Below are positions 19,533 to 28,440 of a stretch of 64,000 bases of DNA, piece after piece (positions within the stretch are counted from its first letter, which is position 1; each line of letters opens with the position of its first letter). The DNA lies in assembly GCA_021739645.1 (NCBI GenBank), contig JAIPBL010000014.1, forward strand, positions 1 through 64,000, written 5' to 3'. This stretch comes from Saprospiraceae bacterium (GTDB lineage Bacteria > Bacteroidota > Bacteroidia > Chitinophagales > Saprospiraceae). The notes beneath the pieces were generated by a model. The model saw only the letters and a list, made by a program, of their open reading frames with translations. It searched no databases and was not told where the DNA came from. Both the position numbers and the translations under genes were made by a program.

Positions 19533-22500
19533 CTAATCAGCATTGACCAACCGTGTCGAAAAGGCAGTGTTACCGGCCTCGTCATAAATCAGCAGCATAT
19601 AAACGCCTTTGGAAAAACCATTGGTCGCAATCTCGATTGGGCTTGGGCTAAGTTGCACGTTGCCTGCCAGCACCTTTCTGCCAAGCTGGTCAAATAGTGC
19701 ATAGCTGACCTTTGCCGTGCAGTCGCATTTTAGTTGGAACGACCTTGAAAACGGGTTCGGCATGACGAGAATCTTCCCTTCTAAGGTTTGTTCCGAAACG
19801 CCGGTCATGAGGTCCTGCCCGTCGCAGTCTTCGTCAATACCGTTGTTGGGTATTTCCGTTGCACCGGGAAAGATGCTGCTGTCCGCATCGTTGCAGTCCC
19901 CTTCACATGCAGAGAAGAAATCGTTGTCGCCGTCCACTTCATCAGCGGGAACTGTGCCGTCGCAGTCATTATCGAGGCCGTCGCAAAGCTCAGTGGCGCC
20001 GGGAAAAATGGTTGCGTTGGCATCATTGCAATCGCCCGAAACGGCCACAAAACCAGTTGGCGCATCGCAAGCCATTTGCGTGGTGGCGGCATCTCCAAAA
20101 CCATCCCCGTCCGTATCAGCATAGAACACGGTCATCACGCCTTCGTCAACCGTTCCATCGCAGTTGTCGTCAACACCGTTGCAAGTCTCCGAAGCGCCCG
20201 GGAACACGCTGGCATTGCTATCGTTGCAATCACCCGAAACGGCTACAAAACCTGCTGGTGCATCGCAAGCCATTTGCGTGGTGGCGGCATTTCCAAAACC
20301 ATCCCCGTCCGAATCGGCGTAGAACACGGTCATCACGCCTTCGTCAACGGTTCCGTCACAGTTGTCGTCCAAGCCATTGCAAGTCTCAATAGCACTGGGG
20401 AATATGCTGGCATTGGTGTCGTCACAATCACCTGCCACATTCACATAGTCAACAGGTGCGGTACAGGCAAATACCGTGACAGCGGCATCTCCAAAACCAT
20501 CCCCGTCCGAATCAATGTAGAACGCAAGCAGAACGCCTTCGTCTGCCGTGCCATCGCAGTTGTCGTCTATGCCGTTGCAAGTCTCCGTGTTGCCGGGGAA
20601 AATAGCAGCGTTGGTGTCATCACAGTCATCAGCATTGAGGACGGTACCCGGAGGAGGCGAGCAGGATAAAGTTGAGTTATTGGGGTCGCCAAACCCGTCC
20701 ATGTCCGAATCTTGGTACCAGCTAAGCGGCGCAGCGCCGTCGTCAACCTGACCATTGCAGTTGTTGTCCAAGCCGTCGCAGAGTTCGGTAGCGCCTGGGT
20801 AAACATCGGCGTTGGTATCGTCGCAGTCTCCCTGACACGCAGAAAAATTGTCGCTGTCACCATCCATTTCGTCTGCTGGCAAAGTTCCGTTGCAGTCATT
20901 GTCCAAACCATCGCAGAGTTCGGTGGCGCCTGGGTAAACATCGGCGTTGGTATCGTCGCAGTCGGTGTTGTCAAGGACGAAACCAGCCATTGCGGAGCAG
21001 GAAAGCATCGAAACGGCTGGGTCGCCAAAGCTGTCACCGTCCGCATCGGCGTAGTAGGTCACTGCCAGGCCCTCGTCTATCGTGCCGTCGCAGTTGTTGT
21101 CCAAGCCGTCGCACACTTCCGTGGCATCTGGGTTGATGGCATCGTTGGTATCGTCGCAGTCGGTGTTGTCAAGGACGAAACCAGCCATTGCGGAGCAGGA
21201 AAGCATCGAAACGGCTGGGTCGCCAAAGCTGTCACCGTCCGCATCGGCGTAGTAGGTCACTGCCAAGCCCTCGTCTATCGTGCCGTCGCAGTTGTTGTCC
21301 AAGCCGTCGCAAATTTCCGTGGCACTTGGGTTGACGGCGGCGTTGGTGTCGTCGCAGTCACCTTGGCAACTTGAGAAGCCGTCGCTGTCATTGTCAAGTG
21401 TGCTTTCAGTGGGAGGTGTAATGCCGTCGCAGTCGTTGTCCAAGCCGTCGCAAAGCTCAGGTGCGCCGGGATAAACTGTGGCATTGTTGTCATCGCAGTC
21501 AACATCCGCTGTAAAACCGTCACCGTCCAAATCCTCCAATGGTGACGTGTACAAATCGCTTTCCCAGGCACCCCGGCCATAGGTGGCTGCCCGTAATTTG
21601 TTGGTTGGATAAAAAATCCTCAAATCCCGCACGGCAACATTCGGAAGGTCGGTAAAATAAGGTGCCCATTCCGGCAAGGTGTTGTTCTTGTAATACACCC
21701 CGATGTCGCCACCGACATAGACGCCGTCATTGGCGCTGCCGTTTTGGTAAACTATGGCATTGATTGGCAAATTGGGCAGCCCCGCCGAAAGATTGGTCCA
21801 AGTGCCGCCACCATCGGTGGTGCCGTACACTTTCTCGCCTTCGGTGTAGCCAGAGAATGTCACCCAAACCTTGTTGGGGTCTGTGTCGGAAACGGTCAGG
21901 TTGGTCAGGCTTACGGCCCCCACTGGCAGGTCGCCCGTGATGTCCGTCCAAGTATTGCCAGCATCGGTTGATACGGCTGCGCCTCCGGCATGGACGGCGT
22001 AGATGATATTGTTGTCGCTTTGTGCGATGGAGAATTCGAAGATATTGATGCCACCAAATGGCGTCCCCAATTCGGTCCATGTATCTGTAAAATCGGTGCT
22101 GCGATACAATGCTGCACGACCACCTGCGTAAATGGTGTTGGCATCCACGGGGTCTTGGCGAATGGGGCATTTCCACTCCGTGGAATTGCCTTCCAGCAAA
22201 CCATCAACCGGGCTGAAAGTCGCCCCTCCGTCGGTGGACACATAATGGTCGCCGTAAACATTCGAGATGATTATCCTGTCATCGTTGGTGCGGTCAAACA
22301 GGCAGTCCTCACCATCGCCGCCGCCTATCACAGACCATTCGCCCGCTTTGAACAAAATGGTTCCTATGTCCTGAAGACCAGCCACCAACAAAGGTGAAGT
22401 AGTTGCGGAAATGGCAAGCGCCGTTTGCTGAGAAATGCCGAGGTTGCTGCTGATGTCCGACCAAGTGGCACCGTTATCAATGGACTTGTAAATGCCGCCA

Positions 22501-23858
22501 TCGCAACAGGAATACATCGTGGTGGCACTGCCGGGCATGTAACTGATTTCGTGCACGTCCGCATGGAGGTAGGGAAACCCACCATCGCCAATCCAGTGGG
22601 AAATCATACCCCAATTGACGCCGCCATCAGTTGATTGCCATTGGTTTATGCCACCCACCGTAACAATATTAGGATCAGAGGGGGAGACAGCAATGGCCAA
22701 GTCATAATGGGATTGTCCGCCATCATCAGAGCCGTCCACAGCATATCCCAAAATGTTGGGGCTGGTTGATTGCTCGGTGAACGAAGCGCCACTGTCGGTG
22801 GAGAGGTAAAGGCCCAAAAATCCGCTATTGCTTCCATCGCCAATGACTGCGTAAACATAAGCGGCATCGGTTGGCGTCACGGCCAAGGCAATGCGGGACA
22901 CATCTCCGGCATCAGGCAAGCCCGATGTTACTGCATTCCAAGTTCCGCCGCCATCGGTTGACCGGAACAACTCCGTGCCAGCCGCATAAATGATATTGGG
23001 GTCGGCTGGGTTGAACTCCATGTCTTTCAGGCTTGGGCCTGCCAAAGTCTGGTCCCAAGTATCCCAGCCATCTTCGGTGACAAATATGCCGTCGTTGGTG
23101 GAGACGAGCATTTTGAGCGGATTGGTCGGGTGCATCAGGAGTTTTGAAATCTTCCAGTTGTCAACCGCAGTCCAGACGAGGCTGGTGGCATTCCAAGTGG
23201 CACCGCCATCCGTTGATTTCATCACGCCAATGCTTCGCCTGTCAGCCTCCACGTCGCCTGTGGCGAGGTACATAATGTCCGTATTAGCAGGGTCAATGGC
23301 CAAGTCGGCTACGCCTATTACTGGCAAAAAATCTGTGTTGGTCGCCCAAGTACCACCGGCATCGGTTGATTTCCACAAGCCGCCGTCCGGCGCTCCGAGG
23401 TACATAATGTCGGTATTTGTGGGGTCGAAGCGAACCATGTTCACCCGGCCAACACCGGAGTCAAAGCCGGAAGGCCTTACCTGCGGGCCGAGTTCCGTCC
23501 AATTGGCGGCAGCCGAAAACTGGCTTTTTGCGCCGAGCCTCAATTGTTGCCAAGCCGAAAAATTGCTGTATGTGGTAGAAGGTAGGGTCAAATTTCCCGT
23601 AGGAAAAACCCTTGGTGTCATGTATGCCTCCCACCGCTTGAAGGGTTTGTAGCCTTTGTGTTTTGAGTAGGCCCGTGTTGCCCAGTAGTTTTGAAAATCG
23701 TTTTGGATTTCATAAAAATTCACATTGGGGCTGTCCCAGGCCGTCATCCAAAGTGGTGATGTGGACTGGCCGAAGCCTTGAAAAGTGAACAGGCAAAAAA
23801 CAAGGAGGGTGAAAAACCTTGCAAAGTAAATTTTACTGGCGTGGTAAATTTTGAGCAT
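19533..23858 (-). CDS. BNR propeller / MopE-repeat T9SS cargo protein
   Basis: A 1441-residue secreted protein. After a signal peptide (about 1-30, FTFQGFGQ), residues about 100-780 are VPS10/sortilin-like Asp-box (BNR) repeats, for example STDGGATWN, STDAGGTWA and STDSGASFT, forming one or two beta-propellers. About 780-1350 holds ten copies of the MopE-type Cys/Asp motif, DCDDTNAxxxPGAxExCDGLDNNCDGxxDEG, separated by YYADADGDSFGDP calcium-loop-like linkers. In MopE the related motif has been linked to copper binding; here Ca or other metal binding is more likely but unproven. The last 80 residues (VMPNPFSRSFQL, GVYMLLIYDEAGNTAF) are a T9SS type A sorting domain. A surface adhesin or structural role is plausible; no catalytic site is seen. 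Confidence 0.88.
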   Translation of the reverse strand: MLKIYHASKIYFARFFTLLVFCLFTFQGFGQSTSPLWMTAWDSPNVNFYEIQNDFQNYWATRAYSKHKGYKPFKRWEAYMTPRVFPTGNLTLPSTTYSNFSAWQQLRLGAKSQFSAAANWTELGPQVRPSGFDSGVGRVNMVRFDPTNTDIMYLGAPDGGLWKSTDAGGTWATNTDFLPVIGVADLAIDPANTDIMYLATGDVEADRRSIGVMKSTDGGATWNATSLVWTAVDNWKISKLLMHPTNPLKMLVSTNDGIFVTEDGWDTWDQTLAGPSLKDMEFNPADPNIIYAAGTELFRSTDGGGTWNAVTSGLPDAGDVSRIALAVTPTDAAYVYAVIGDGSNSGFLGLYLSTDSGASFTEQSTSPNILGYAVDGSDDGGQSHYDLAIAVSPSDPNIVTVGGINQWQSTDGGVNWGMISHWIGDGGFPYLHADVHEISYMPGSATTMYSCCDGGIYKSIDNGATWSDISSNLGISQQTALAISATTSPLLVAGLQDIGTILFKAGEWSVIGGGDGEDCLFDRTNDDRIIISNVYGDHYVSTDGGATFSPVDGLLEGNSTEWKCPIRQDPVDANTIYAGGRAALYRSTDFTDTWTELGTPFGGINIFEFSIAQSDNNIIYAVHAGGAAVSTDAGNTWTDITGDLPVGAVSLTNLTVSDTDPNKVWVTFSGYTEGEKVYGTTDGGGTWTNLSAGLPNLPINAIVYQNGSANDGVYVGGDIGVYYKNNTLPEWAPYFTDLPNVAVRDLRIFYPTNKLRAATYGRGAWESDLYTSPLEDLDGDGFTADVDCDDNNATVYPGAPELCDGLDNDCDGITPPTESTLDNDSDGFSSCQGDCDDTNAAVNPSATEICDGLDNNCDGTIDEGLAVTYYADADGDSFGDPAVSMLSCSAMAGFVLDNTDCDDTNDAINPDATEVCDGLDNNCDGTIDEGLAVTYYADADGDSFGDPAVSMLSCSAMAGFVLDNTDCDDTNADVYPGATELCDGLDNDCNGTLPADEMDGDSDNFSACQGDCDDTNADVYPGATELCDGLDNNCNGQVDDGAAPLSWYQDSDMDGFGDPNNSTLSCSPPPGTVLNADDCDDTNAAIFPGNTETCNGIDDNCDGTADEGVLLAFYIDSDGDGFGDAAVTVFACTAPVDYVNVAGDCDDTNASIFPSAIETCNGLDDNCDGTVDEGVMTVFYADSDGDGFGNAATTQMACDAPAGFVAVSGDCNDSNASVFPGASETCNGVDDNCDGTVDEGVMTVFYADTDGDGFGDAATTQMACDAPTGFVAVSGDCNDANATIFPGATELCDGLDNDCDGTVPADEVDGDNDFFSACEGDCNDADSSIFPGATEIPNNGIDEDCDGQDLMTGVSEQTLEGKILVMPNPFSRSFQLKCDCTAKVSYALFDQLGRKVLAGNVQLSPSPIEIATNGFSKGVYMLLIYDEAGNTAFSTRLVNAD
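20946..21311. repeat. Near-identical 198-bp tandem duplication in MopE repeats
   Basis: The segment starting gttggtatcg at 20946 recurs at 21144, a period of 198 bp (66 codons). The copies are almost identical in DNA up to about 21311. A recent duplication or gene conversion within the repeat region is the simple reading. Confidence 0.8.
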
Positions 23859-24124
23859 AGTTTGTGATGTTTTATAAATGATTGGAGAAGAAACTATTGG
23901 TTAAATAAAAGTAGTTACGAGAAGTAAGGTATTGCGGGTTATACTTTGGAGCGCCAAGGTTTTGTCCATTTGAAATTGCCGTTAGCTATTGGCCAGAAGT
24001 ATAAGTGGTGAAACTACTCTAGGCTTGATTCTTTTTACCTCAAATCAGGGGTGACAAAATGGGTGACAAACTGTTTTGTGCCACAAACGTTAACTTGGGA
24101 CACCTCACGCTTAAGGCTTTCTTT
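23859..24124. other. Divergent intergenic region
   Basis: A 266-nt region between two divergent genes that should carry both promoters. On the minus strand TACTTTTA is a one-mismatch -7 candidate near 23930. Nothing convincing is seen for the plus-strand gene. Confidence 0.4.
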
Positions 24125-25663
24125 ATGAAAAAAATTCCCAACTTACTCCTCCTCTTTCTATCAACTTGGGCATCCATTGCCTGGGGGCAAACCAATTTCA
24201 GGACTGGTTTTGAAAAAACAGACCCAATTGCCCAAAACTCACCTTTGACCTTGGAAGAAAAAGTCAAGATACACCAGCAATTTTACGCTAAAGCCCTGGA
24301 AAATAAGGACACCCTGCATCAACTCTTCGGCAAACTTTACCTCGCCACTGACTATGTTAGGGCACAGGACTATGCCGAAGCGACCCGGTATGTACTGGCA
24401 GCCGAAGGGATTGCCAACACCGCCAACAACCTTGGCTGGCAAGGTTGGGTCGTGCATCGAAAAGGTGTGTTGTCACTGCGGATGAACAACTACAAAGAAG
24501 CACTCGATTTTTATAAAACGGCAGCCACGCTCTGTGGGGAAGCAGGGGACAGCCTTTGCGTAGCAGAAAGCCTTGAGCAAGTGAGTGCCATGTACGGTAG
24601 GCTCGAAGATCCTGAAAATGCCCAGCTGTACCACGTCATCGCCATGCCGCTCATCGAAAAATATGGGGGTCAGGCTCAATTGGGCGCTGCGCTGAACAAT
24701 TTCGGAATCATTAATTCCCAGCAAGGCCGGGCACTCGAATCCATCCCCTATTTCGAACGCTCCATTGAGATTTATCACCAACTTAGAAAACACAAAGAAG
24801 AAGCCAAGGCACTCAACAACCTCGCCGATGCTTACCGGCTCCTGGAACGCTATAAACTGGCAAAGGAGACTTTTCTGCGGTGTGTCAGCATGAACAAGCA
24901 ATACCAGGACAGAGAAAACCTCGTGTCAAACTACTCAGGCCTGCAAACAGTTGCTTCAGAAATCGGGGATTATGAGGCTGCCTACGAAAATTTGTCACTT
25001 TATTTCCTGCTCAAGGACAGCCTCGTGGGTGCCGAAACGCAGCGTAAAATCGCTGAGTTGGAGGTCAAGTTCAAAACCCAAGAAAAGGAGCTGGAGCTTG
25101 AAAAAAGTAATTTAGCACTCAATGCTGCCCAGCGCTCAATAGCTTGGCAGACGGGAGTCTTGTTTTTTTTGCTGCTCTTGGGGGGCATTGGCCTTTGGCG
25201 CTGGCGGCTGCAATCAAGGCAAGCAAAACGTGATATTTCACACAACCAGGAGACCTTGGCAAACCTGACTCGAATCCTGTTGGAAAAAAACCAACAACTG
25301 GCCACGATGGAGGAAAAAACCACTAGTCTTTCGAGAGGCAATGCAAAAACCGCCGAACCTGCCGATTTTGAAGAAAACCTTTACAATCAACGCATACTGA
25401 CGGATGCCGATTGGTCGTCGTTCAAGGTGTATTTCGAAAGGGCATATCCGGGCTATCTGCACCAGCTTCGCAGTGCATTCCCCGCGCTCACCGATTCGGA
25501 AGAACGGCTTTTCCTTTTCATCAAACTCAATTTGACCACCAAAGAGGCGGCAACCATACTTGGCATTTCTGCCGATAGCGTAAAAAAGACCCGCAACCGG
25601 CTCCGGAAAAAATTAGAACTGGAAGAAGACGTGGTGCTGGAAGCGTTTATTCGCAATTTCTGA
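24125..25663 (+). CDS. Membrane-tethered TPR protein with C-terminal HTH
   Basis: About 512 residues. A signal-like N-terminus (MKKIPNLLLLF, ending near AWGQ) is followed by a row of TPRs (about 55-310; e.g. AAALNNFGIINSQQGRALES-like and AKALNNLADAYRLLERYK). A coiled segment (LEVKFKTQEKELELEK), one membrane helix (about 337-357, TGVLFFLLLLGGIGLW), a second coil and a C-terminal LuxR/sigma-region-4-like HTH (about 445-512, LTDSEERLFLFIKLN, TKEAATILGISADSVKKTRNRL) come next. The layout puts the TPRs in the periplasm and the HTH in the cytoplasm, so it may sense an envelope signal and bind DNA. Such one-component regulators are common in Bacteroidota. ATG 24125 is chosen for the signal; an open frame continues to 24059. 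Confidence 0.82.
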   Translation: MKKIPNLLLLFLSTWASIAWGQTNFRTGFEKTDPIAQNSPLTLEEKVKIHQQFYAKALENKDTLHQLFGKLYLATDYVRAQDYAEATRYVLAAEGIANTANNLGWQGWVVHRKGVLSLRMNNYKEALDFYKTAATLCGEAGDSLCVAESLEQVSAMYGRLEDPENAQLYHVIAMPLIEKYGGQAQLGAALNNFGIINSQQGRALESIPYFERSIEIYHQLRKHKEEAKALNNLADAYRLLERYKLAKETFLRCVSMNKQYQDRENLVSNYSGLQTVASEIGDYEAAYENLSLYFLLKDSLVGAETQRKIAELEVKFKTQEKELELEKSNLALNAAQRSIAWQTGVLFFLLLLGGIGLWRWRLQSRQAKRDISHNQETLANLTRILLEKNQQLATMEEKTTSLSRGNAKTAEPADFEENLYNQRILTDADWSSFKVYFERAYPGYLHQLRSAFPALTDSEERLFLFIKLNLTTKEAATILGISADSVKKTRNRLRKKLELEEDVVLEAFIRNF

Positions 25664-26003
25664 AAAGCAACCCCACCTTTCAACGGTTTTTGGTTGTAAC
25701 CCACCGATTCACCAAGGTATCCCGTGCATTCTTGTTGCTCCGCAATCCAGTAGAAGCCGCTGTTGCAGCAATTTATGGAAGCAACCGCCAAAATAACCCG
25801 GTTGGAAAGTTTTGAAAAATGAAAAACTGAGGAAACTGCTAGCGGCAGAAGACACCATGCGCCGAGAATGGATAACCGAGTGGGTTGCCGAAAAGCTGGG
25901 TGATATCGATTGCTAGAAAAAAGAAGCGCATGTTTAAAACGCCAAAGCAGCTTTTAAACATGCGCTAAAAGGGGGATTTTGGAGATGATTGGCTACCTAA
26001 TGA
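25664..26003. other. Intergenic region with a broken small frame
   Basis: A 340-nt gap between convergent genes. It holds the perfect terminator hairpin at 25925-25966. Just before it is a possible degraded small gene: ATG at 25775 opens a 15-codon frame ending at 25822, and a second frame covering about 25812-25915 reads NEKLRKLLAAEDTMRREW and on to a stop with coding-like composition. One frameshift would join them. This is a weak case. Confidence 0.35.
25925..25966 (-). terminator. Perfect 15-bp terminator hairpin
   Basis: agcgcatgtttaaaa (25925-25939) pairs perfectly with ttttaaacatgcgct (25952-25966) around a 12-nt loop. The A-run at 25916-25924 is a U-run on the minus strand, so it terminates the thioredoxin-like gene; aaaaggggg on the other side makes it less suited to the plus strand. 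Confidence 0.85.
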
Positions 26004-26501
26004 CTACTTTGTACTCAACTTGGCAATGGCCTTTTCCAGCTCTTCTTCGTCACCGGCCACGTAGCCGTTGTGCTCAAAAACGATGTTGCCGTTTATGTCA
26101 ATCACCAGCGTTTGTGGGATAGTCTGGAAATTGAAGGCATTGCGCATGTCTTCCTCATTGCCTGCAAAAATGGTGTACTCCCAGCCTTTTGTCTCAACGA
26201 TTCCAGGGACTTTCGCAAGCGCCCGTTGGTTGTCGATGGTGATTGCTAGCAGTTCCACATTGTACTTCTTCTGCCATTCTTCATAGTAATCCGCTACGGT
26301 ATCGAGTTCCTTTTTACAAGGTGAGCACCAAGTTGCCCAGAAGTCAATAATGATGGTTTTGCCGCTCTTGGAAATATAATCCTTTAGGTTGAGGGTCTGC
26401 CCGTCCAGGGTTTTCACGTTCACATTGGGCACTGCCTTTTGTGCATTCGCAAACATTGCGAAGCAGAGAAGAAAAAACAGCGAAATTGTCGCTTGCTTCA
26501 T
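26004..26501 (-). CDS. TlpA-like periplasmic thiol-disulfide oxidoreductase
   Basis: A 165-residue protein with a cleavable signal (about 1-20, FAMFANAQ) and a single thioredoxin-like AhpC-TSA/redoxin domain. The active site is FWATWCSPCKKELD, with CSPC in place of the CPPC/CEPC typical of TlpA/ResA. The cis-Pro is in TIPQTLVID (about 129). It should reduce disulfides of exported proteins in the periplasm. It is divergent from the DUF6029/Omp28 pair, and Omp28 proteins also carry a CxxC thioredoxin-like motif, so the three may act together. The ATG at 26501 starts the signal peptide. Confidence 0.88.
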   Translation of the reverse strand: MKQATISLFFLLCFAMFANAQKAVPNVNVKTLDGQTLNLKDYISKSGKTIIIDFWATWCSPCKKELDTVADYYEEWQKKYNVELLAITIDNQRALAKVPGIVETKGWEYTIFAGNEEDMRNAFNFQTIPQTLVIDINGNIVFEHNGYVAGDEEELEKAIAKLSTK

Positions 26502-26532
26502 ATTTTTAGATATTTAACTGGTTAAAAATTAA

Positions 26533-26559
26533 TTTGCGGCAGTCCATTGGCTACCTTTG
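26533..26559 (+). promoter_or_regulatory. Putative promoter of the DUF6029/Omp28 genes
   Basis: TTTG at 26533-26536 and TACCTTTG at 26552-26559 are separated by 15 nt. The -7 match is full but the spacer is short. The start codon is 112 nt downstream. Confidence 0.35.
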
Positions 26560-26671
26560 GAACTTTGGAATTGCAGATTGCAAAACTATCCTGAAATCCA
26601 TTTAGATTCACGAAAATAAATTTGATTAACCTACCCTTAACTTTAAACGGGATTAAACAAGCCTTTCCGAT

Positions 26672-28369
26672 ATGAATCCAAAAAATTGGCTGCTCCTCGT
26701 ACTTCTGACGGTTGTTTCACAAACCGTCACAGCACAGGATGCAGAAAACGAACAAACCACGAACAACCAGGGCCGACTTTCTGGCAACCTCTCCATGAAT
26801 GGAAATTTCTTCATTCGAGACTCCGCCATCGGGGCAGCAAACACCCCACAATACGACCGCCAGCTATTTGGGGCCGACTCTTGGCTAAACCTCAATTACC
26901 AGAACTGGGGCTTCGATATGGGCATTCGCTTTGACATGTTCAACAACTCCAACCTGTTGAACCCTACCAGTTCCTACACCGACCTCGGTATTGGGCGTTG
27001 GTACATTTCGAAGAAAATCAACAAGCTCGGCATCACTGGTGGCTATATATACGATATTATCGGAAGTGGTATCATCTTCCGAGCTTATGAAGAGCGACCC
27101 TTGGCCATTGACCAAGCACTTTATGGCATTCGGCTTACTTATGGCATCAATGAAAATTGGACAGCAAAAGCCTTTACCGGGCGACAAAAACAACAATTTG
27201 GGACCTATGCAAGTGTGCTGCGTGGAGCAGCAATTGACGGTTATATCGGGAGCGACTCTTCTTCGATATCATTGGCACCTGGGTTTGGCGTGGTTGCCCG
27301 GACACTGGACGATGGCTCGATGAACAACCTCGTAGCTACACTGAACACCTACGCCAAGACGGATATCTTTACCCCAAAATACAACACCTATGCGTTGTCG
27401 TTTTACAACACACTCTCATCCGGGCCTTTCTCTTGGTACATGGAAGGGGCTTACAAGAGCGCCGATTCGTTTGTTGACCCGTTTCAGGAGCGGGTAACGG
27501 TGAGCGGCGACACTGTGGTGGGGCGATATGTGAATGGGGAAGGTTCAGTTTTTTACTCAAGCCTCAGCTTCGCAAAATCGGGCCTTGGCCTCACGGTGGA
27601 AGGTAAACGGACTGAAAACTTCGACTTTCGAACTAACCCACAAGAGGCGGCGGCAAGGGGGCTGCTGCATTATATCCCGCCAATGGCAAGGGTAAACACG
27701 TATCGGTTGCTAGCCCGTTATGCGGCAGCGACACAGTTTGTTGGAGAACAAGCCTTCCAAGTAGATGCACGATATGCCGTGAACAGAAAACTGAGTTTGA
27801 GCGCCAATTTTTCAAATATCACCAATCTAGACGGAGACCAGCTCTACCGAGAAATTTTTACTGAAATCTACTACAAATACAAGCGAAAATGGACGCTGAC
27901 AACCGGCATTCAGCTACAAGAATACAACCAGGAAGTCTATTACGGCAAGCCAGATGCGCCACTGCTGAAAACCGTCACGCCGTATGCTGATTTCCTTTAC
28001 AAATTCAACACGAAAACCTCCATCCGCCTAGAATCGCAGTACATGAACATGAACAAAGACCATGGCATACGCTCCGACTACGGCAACTGGTTTTTTGCCC
28101 TTGCTGAGTTTACCCTGGCACCGCACTGGGCCATCACGGTGTCGGACATGTACAACATTGACCCAGGAAAATTGTCGCCAACTGATGCAAATACTGGGAA
28201 ACAAGATAAAATCCATTACCCACGATTTGATGTTTATTATACCTATCACGCCAACCGCTTTTCACTGAGTTATGTGAAACAGGTGGAAGGTATCGTCTGC
28301 TCAGGTGGTATCTGCCGACTGGAGCCAGCGTTCAGCGGGGTGAAGATGTCTGTTAACTCGACGTTCTAA
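26672..28369 (+). CDS. DUF6029-like outer-membrane protein
   Basis: A 565-residue predicted beta-barrel. After a signal peptide (about 1-21, SQTVTAQ) come about 20 amphipathic strands rich in Tyr, Trp and Phe (SWLNLNYQNWGFDMGIRFD, FSWYMEGAYKSAD, FALAEFTLAPHWAITVSD). The last residues VKMSVNSTF end in Phe, as expected for BAM-dependent barrels. I recognise the pattern of the Bacteroidota family DUF6029, which is often beside TlpA-like and Omp28-like genes. Its function is unknown. The gap to the next gene is 71 nt and they probably form one transcript. Confidence 0.75.
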   Translation: MNPKNWLLLVLLTVVSQTVTAQDAENEQTTNNQGRLSGNLSMNGNFFIRDSAIGAANTPQYDRQLFGADSWLNLNYQNWGFDMGIRFDMFNNSNLLNPTSSYTDLGIGRWYISKKINKLGITGGYIYDIIGSGIIFRAYEERPLAIDQALYGIRLTYGINENWTAKAFTGRQKQQFGTYASVLRGAAIDGYIGSDSSSISLAPGFGVVARTLDDGSMNNLVATLNTYAKTDIFTPKYNTYALSFYNTLSSGPFSWYMEGAYKSADSFVDPFQERVTVSGDTVVGRYVNGEGSVFYSSLSFAKSGLGLTVEGKRTENFDFRTNPQEAAARGLLHYIPPMARVNTYRLLARYAAATQFVGEQAFQVDARYAVNRKLSLSANFSNITNLDGDQLYREIFTEIYYKYKRKWTLTTGIQLQEYNQEVYYGKPDAPLLKTVTPYADFLYKFNTKTSIRLESQYMNMNKDHGIRSDYGNWFFALAEFTLAPHWAITVSDMYNIDPGKLSPTDANTGKQDKIHYPRFDVYYTYHANRFSLSYVKQVEGIVCSGGICRLEPAFSGVKMSVNSTF

Positions 28370-28440
28370 AAAATCATAGCATTGCCTGATTGTTGAATTG
28401 CAAGCTGAGACAACAATTGAGCATTCCAACATACAGAAAT

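Noticed and set aside
19788..20669. Repetitive open frame opposite the MopE repeats
   Set aside because: Its repeats mirror the repeats of the real gene.
19800..21500. CRISPR-like regular repeats
   Set aside because: The repeats are long, in frame and encode MopE motifs; there are no unique spacers of constant size and no cas genes.
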